Part shown: positions 5,673-6,998 of the stretch, one piece after another | Numbering within the stretch: position 1 is the stretch's first letter | Layout: each line of letters opens with the position of its first letter | Assembly: GCA_946885735.1 (NCBI GenBank) | Contig: CAMPGW010000107.1 | Location: 1-6,998, forward strand | From: an uncultured Gammaproteobacteria bacterium | GTDB lineage: Bacteria; Pseudomonadota; Gammaproteobacteria; Xanthomonadales; Xanthomonadaceae | Length of the DNA stretch: 6,998 bases | Direction of reading: 5' to 3' | Position numbers and translations under genes: made by a program | The notes under the pieces: model-generated | Database searches by the model: none | Told to the model about the DNA's origin: nothing | The model's input: the letters and a program-made list of their open reading frames with translations, nothing else

Positions 5673-6677
5673 TCACAGATGCGACTTGATTGCCTCGGCG
5701 AAGCTGGTGGTCGTGCCGGTGCCGCCGAGGTCTGGCGTCAGGTGGTCGCGCTCCTGCATGGTGGCGACGATGGCGGCGCGCAGGCGGCGCGCTTCGTCCA
5801 CGCGCCCCAGGTGCTCGAGCATCTGGATCGCGCCAAGAAGCAGCGCCACGGGATTGGCGATGCCCTTACCGGCGATGTCCGGCGCCGAGCCGTGCACGGC
5901 CTCGAAGATCGCCGCGTTCAAGCCAATGTTCGCGCCCGGGGCAAGGCCGAGCCCGCCCACGAGTCCCGCGCACAGGTCGGAGATGATGTCGCCGAACAGG
6001 TTGGTCGTCACGATGACGTCGAACTGCTCCGGACGCATCACCAGCTGCATGCAGGTGTTGTCCACGATCATCTCGTTGCACTGGATGTCGGGGAACTGCC
6101 CGGCCACTTCGCGCGCCACCTTCAGGAACAGCCCGGAGGTGGACTTGAGGATGTTGGCCTTGTGCACCACCGTGACCTTCTTGCGGCCAAGCCGGCGCGC
6201 CAGGTCGAAGGCATAGCGCACGATGCGCTCGGAACCCTTGCGGGTCACGCGCTGGGTCAGCGTGGCGGTCTCGCCGTCCTCGGTGACCATCTGGCCTTCG
6301 CCGATGTACGCGCCTTCGGTGTTTTCGCGCACCGTGATCAGGTCGATGTCGCTGTAGCGCGACTTGGTGTTCGGGAATGACACCGCCGGCCGCACGTTGG
6401 CGTACAGGTCGAAGCGCTTGCGCAGCTCGACGTTGATCGAGGAGAAGCCACCGCCGACCGGCGTGGTCAGCGGGCTTTTCAGCGCGATCCGGTTTCGGCG
6501 GATCGACTCCATGGTCGCGGCCGGCAGCAGCTCGCCGGTCTTTTCCAGGGCCACCAGGCCGGCATCGGCGAATTCGTAGGCCAGGCCGACGTCCATCGCG
6601 TCGAGCACGTGCAGGGCGGCTTCCATGATCTCCGGGCCGATGCCATCGCCACGGATGACCGTAATCGTCTGGGTCAT
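5673..6677 (-). CDS. icd: Isocitrate dehydrogenase, NAD-type (short form)
   Basis: Oxidative decarboxylation of isocitrate to 2-oxoglutarate in the citric acid cycle. The 334 residues match the short, eukaryote-like NAD enzymes and not the roughly 416-residue E. coli NADP enzyme. Isocitrate-binding residues are S80, N82 and R86 in SINVELR, R96 in YANVRP and R117 in TVRENTEG. Y124 and K173 are the catalytic pair, and D206, D230 and D234 bind the metal. The cofactor loop reads HGSAPDIAGK, with D267-I268 where NADP enzymes have Lys-Tyr, so NAD is predicted. The SxNxxLR motif argues against isopropylmalate or homoisocitrate dehydrogenase. The ATG at 6677 gives the family start (ITVIRGDGIGPE); the ribosome site is weak. 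It converges on the Bax-inhibitor-like gene. Confidence 0.93.
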   Translation of the reverse strand: MTQTITVIRGDGIGPEIMEAALHVLDAMDVGLAYEFADAGLVALEKTGELLPAATMESIRRNRIALKSPLTTPVGGGFSSINVELRKRFDLYANVRPAVSFPNTKSRYSDIDLITVRENTEGAYIGEGQMVTEDGETATLTQRVTRKGSERIVRYAFDLARRLGRKKVTVVHKANILKSTSGLFLKVAREVAGQFPDIQCNEMIVDNTCMQLVMRPEQFDVIVTTNLFGDIISDLCAGLVGGLGLAPGANIGLNAAIFEAVHGSAPDIAGKGIANPVALLLGAIQMLEHLGRVDEARRLRAAIVATMQERDHLTPDLGGTGTTTSFAEAIKSHL

Positions 6678-6685
6678 TTGCAGGT

Positions 6686-6697
6686 TTCCGAACGGAA
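6686..6697. repeat. Short palindrome upstream of icd
   Basis: TTCCG and CGGAA flank two bases (6691-6692), a perfect inverted repeat ending nine bases before the icd start codon. It covers the place where the ribosome site should be. It could be a small operator or an RNA hairpin that limits translation, though the two-base loop is too tight for full pairing. Chance is possible. Confidence 0.3.
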
Positions 6698-6744
6698 GGC
6701 ACGGCGCGCGCAGGCACCGTGCGAGAGGGGGGAGTCAGCCGTCA

Positions 6745-6750
6745 ATTATG
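6745..6750 (-). promoter_or_regulatory. Candidate -10 box of an icd promoter
   Basis: CATAAT on the reverse strand matches five of six bases of the -10 consensus and lies in the only AT-rich spot of the 100-base gap between icd and the AhpD-like gene. No good -35 hexamer is seen at the proper distance. Transcription would start near 6738, giving a leader of about 60 bases that contains two small inverted repeats (6686-6697 and 6699-6722). Confidence 0.35.
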
Positions 6751-6777
6751 CCAGACGGCGCGGTATGGACCGGCTGG

Positions 6778-6998
6778 TCAGGCATGGTCGTGCGCTGCAG
6801 GGGCCGCCGCACCGCCCTCCAGCTGGTCCAGGAAATCCACCGCCCGGCGCAGGTGCGGGATCACGATCGAACCGCCCACCACCAGCCCCACGGAGAAGGC
6901 CTCGAACATCTCGTCGCGGTCGACCCCGGCGTCCCGGCACTGGGCGACGTGGTAGCTGATGCAGTCGTCGCAGCGCAGCACCAGCGAGGCGACCAGGC
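6778..6998 (-). CDS. AhpD/carboxymuconolactone decarboxylase-family protein, N-terminus outside window
   Basis: Only the last 72 residues are present; the frame runs open to the window edge. The visible part opens LVASLVLRCDDCISYH, the C-x-x-C-x-x-x-H motif of AhpD-like proteins (CxxC coded at 6961-6972). A helix EMFEAFSVGLVVGG and an IPHLRRAVDFLDQL tail follow. In AhpD, the two cysteines and the histidine act as a thiol peroxidase/reductase site. Single-domain members usually have about 100-130 residues, so roughly a third to a half is missing. The Ala/His-rich end (AAAPAAHDHA) is probably disordered. It lies 100 bases upstream of icd on the same strand. The substrate cannot be told. Confidence 0.85.
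   Translation of the reverse strand, partial: LVASLVLRCDDCISYHVAQCRDAGVDRDEMFEAFSVGLVVGGSIVIPHLRRAVDFLDQLEGGAAAPAAHDHA

Noticed and set aside
4515..6380. A 621-residue forward open frame across thiD, the Bax-inhibitor-like gene and the icd antisense.
   Set aside because: It runs through three well-supported genes and a strong terminator in the wrong frames, and its translation has no recognisable domain.
5673..6677. Isopropylmalate or homoisocitrate dehydrogenase as the identity of the 334-residue enzyme.
   Set aside because: The substrate motif S-x-N-x-x-L-R (80-86) and the HGSAPDIAGK cofactor loop fit isocitrate dehydrogenase; no leu or lysine aminoadipate genes are nearby.

Overview
The window reads as a dense, GC-rich stretch of a gammaproteobacterial chromosome, most likely from the Xanthomonadaceae/Lysobacteraceae (Xanthomonas, Lysobacter or Luteimonas type). 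This rests on the bamC-dapA | gcvR block, a short NAD-type isocitrate dehydrogenase, and protein sequences that resemble Xanthomonas homologues as I remember them. No database search was possible. There are no mobile elements, CRISPR arrays, phage genes or defence islands. No gap between genes exceeds about 110 bases.

Left part (1-1896): the 3' end of a tRNA-Glu(CTC) is followed on the same strand by fdxA, a seven-iron ferredoxin. fdxA converges on a reverse-strand pair, dapA then bamC. DapA starts the diaminopimelate/lysine pathway. BamC is a lipoprotein of the outer-membrane assembly machine, here in a short one-domain form. A G+C hairpin lies where fdxA and bamC converge.

Middle part (1897-5604): a 109-base divergent region carries two overlapping candidate promoters within one imperfect inverted repeat. 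To its right, a forward gene run starts with gcvR (two ACT domains, TTG start). It continues with a PIN-PhoH ATPase and then thiD (thiamine salvage/synthesis kinase), whose start overlaps the end of the PhoH gene by 20 bases. The last gene is a seven-helix Bax-inhibitor-1-like membrane protein. Spacings of 26, -20 and 29 bases suggest one transcript, ended by a strong symmetrical terminator at 5625-5654.

Right part (5605-6998): reverse-strand icd, an isocitrate dehydrogenase with the residues expected of an NAD enzyme, converges on the same terminator. Upstream of icd, and cut by the window edge, is the C-terminal part of an AhpD/carboxymuconolactone-decarboxylase-type protein with a CxxC motif.

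The genes are mainly housekeeping. The points worth a second look are the divergent dapA/gcvR control region, the loss of bcp from an otherwise conserved gene order, the reduced BamC, the PIN-PhoH gene without an adjacent antitoxin, and the exchange of ligand-loop motifs between the two ACT domains of GcvR. I found no convincing new system.
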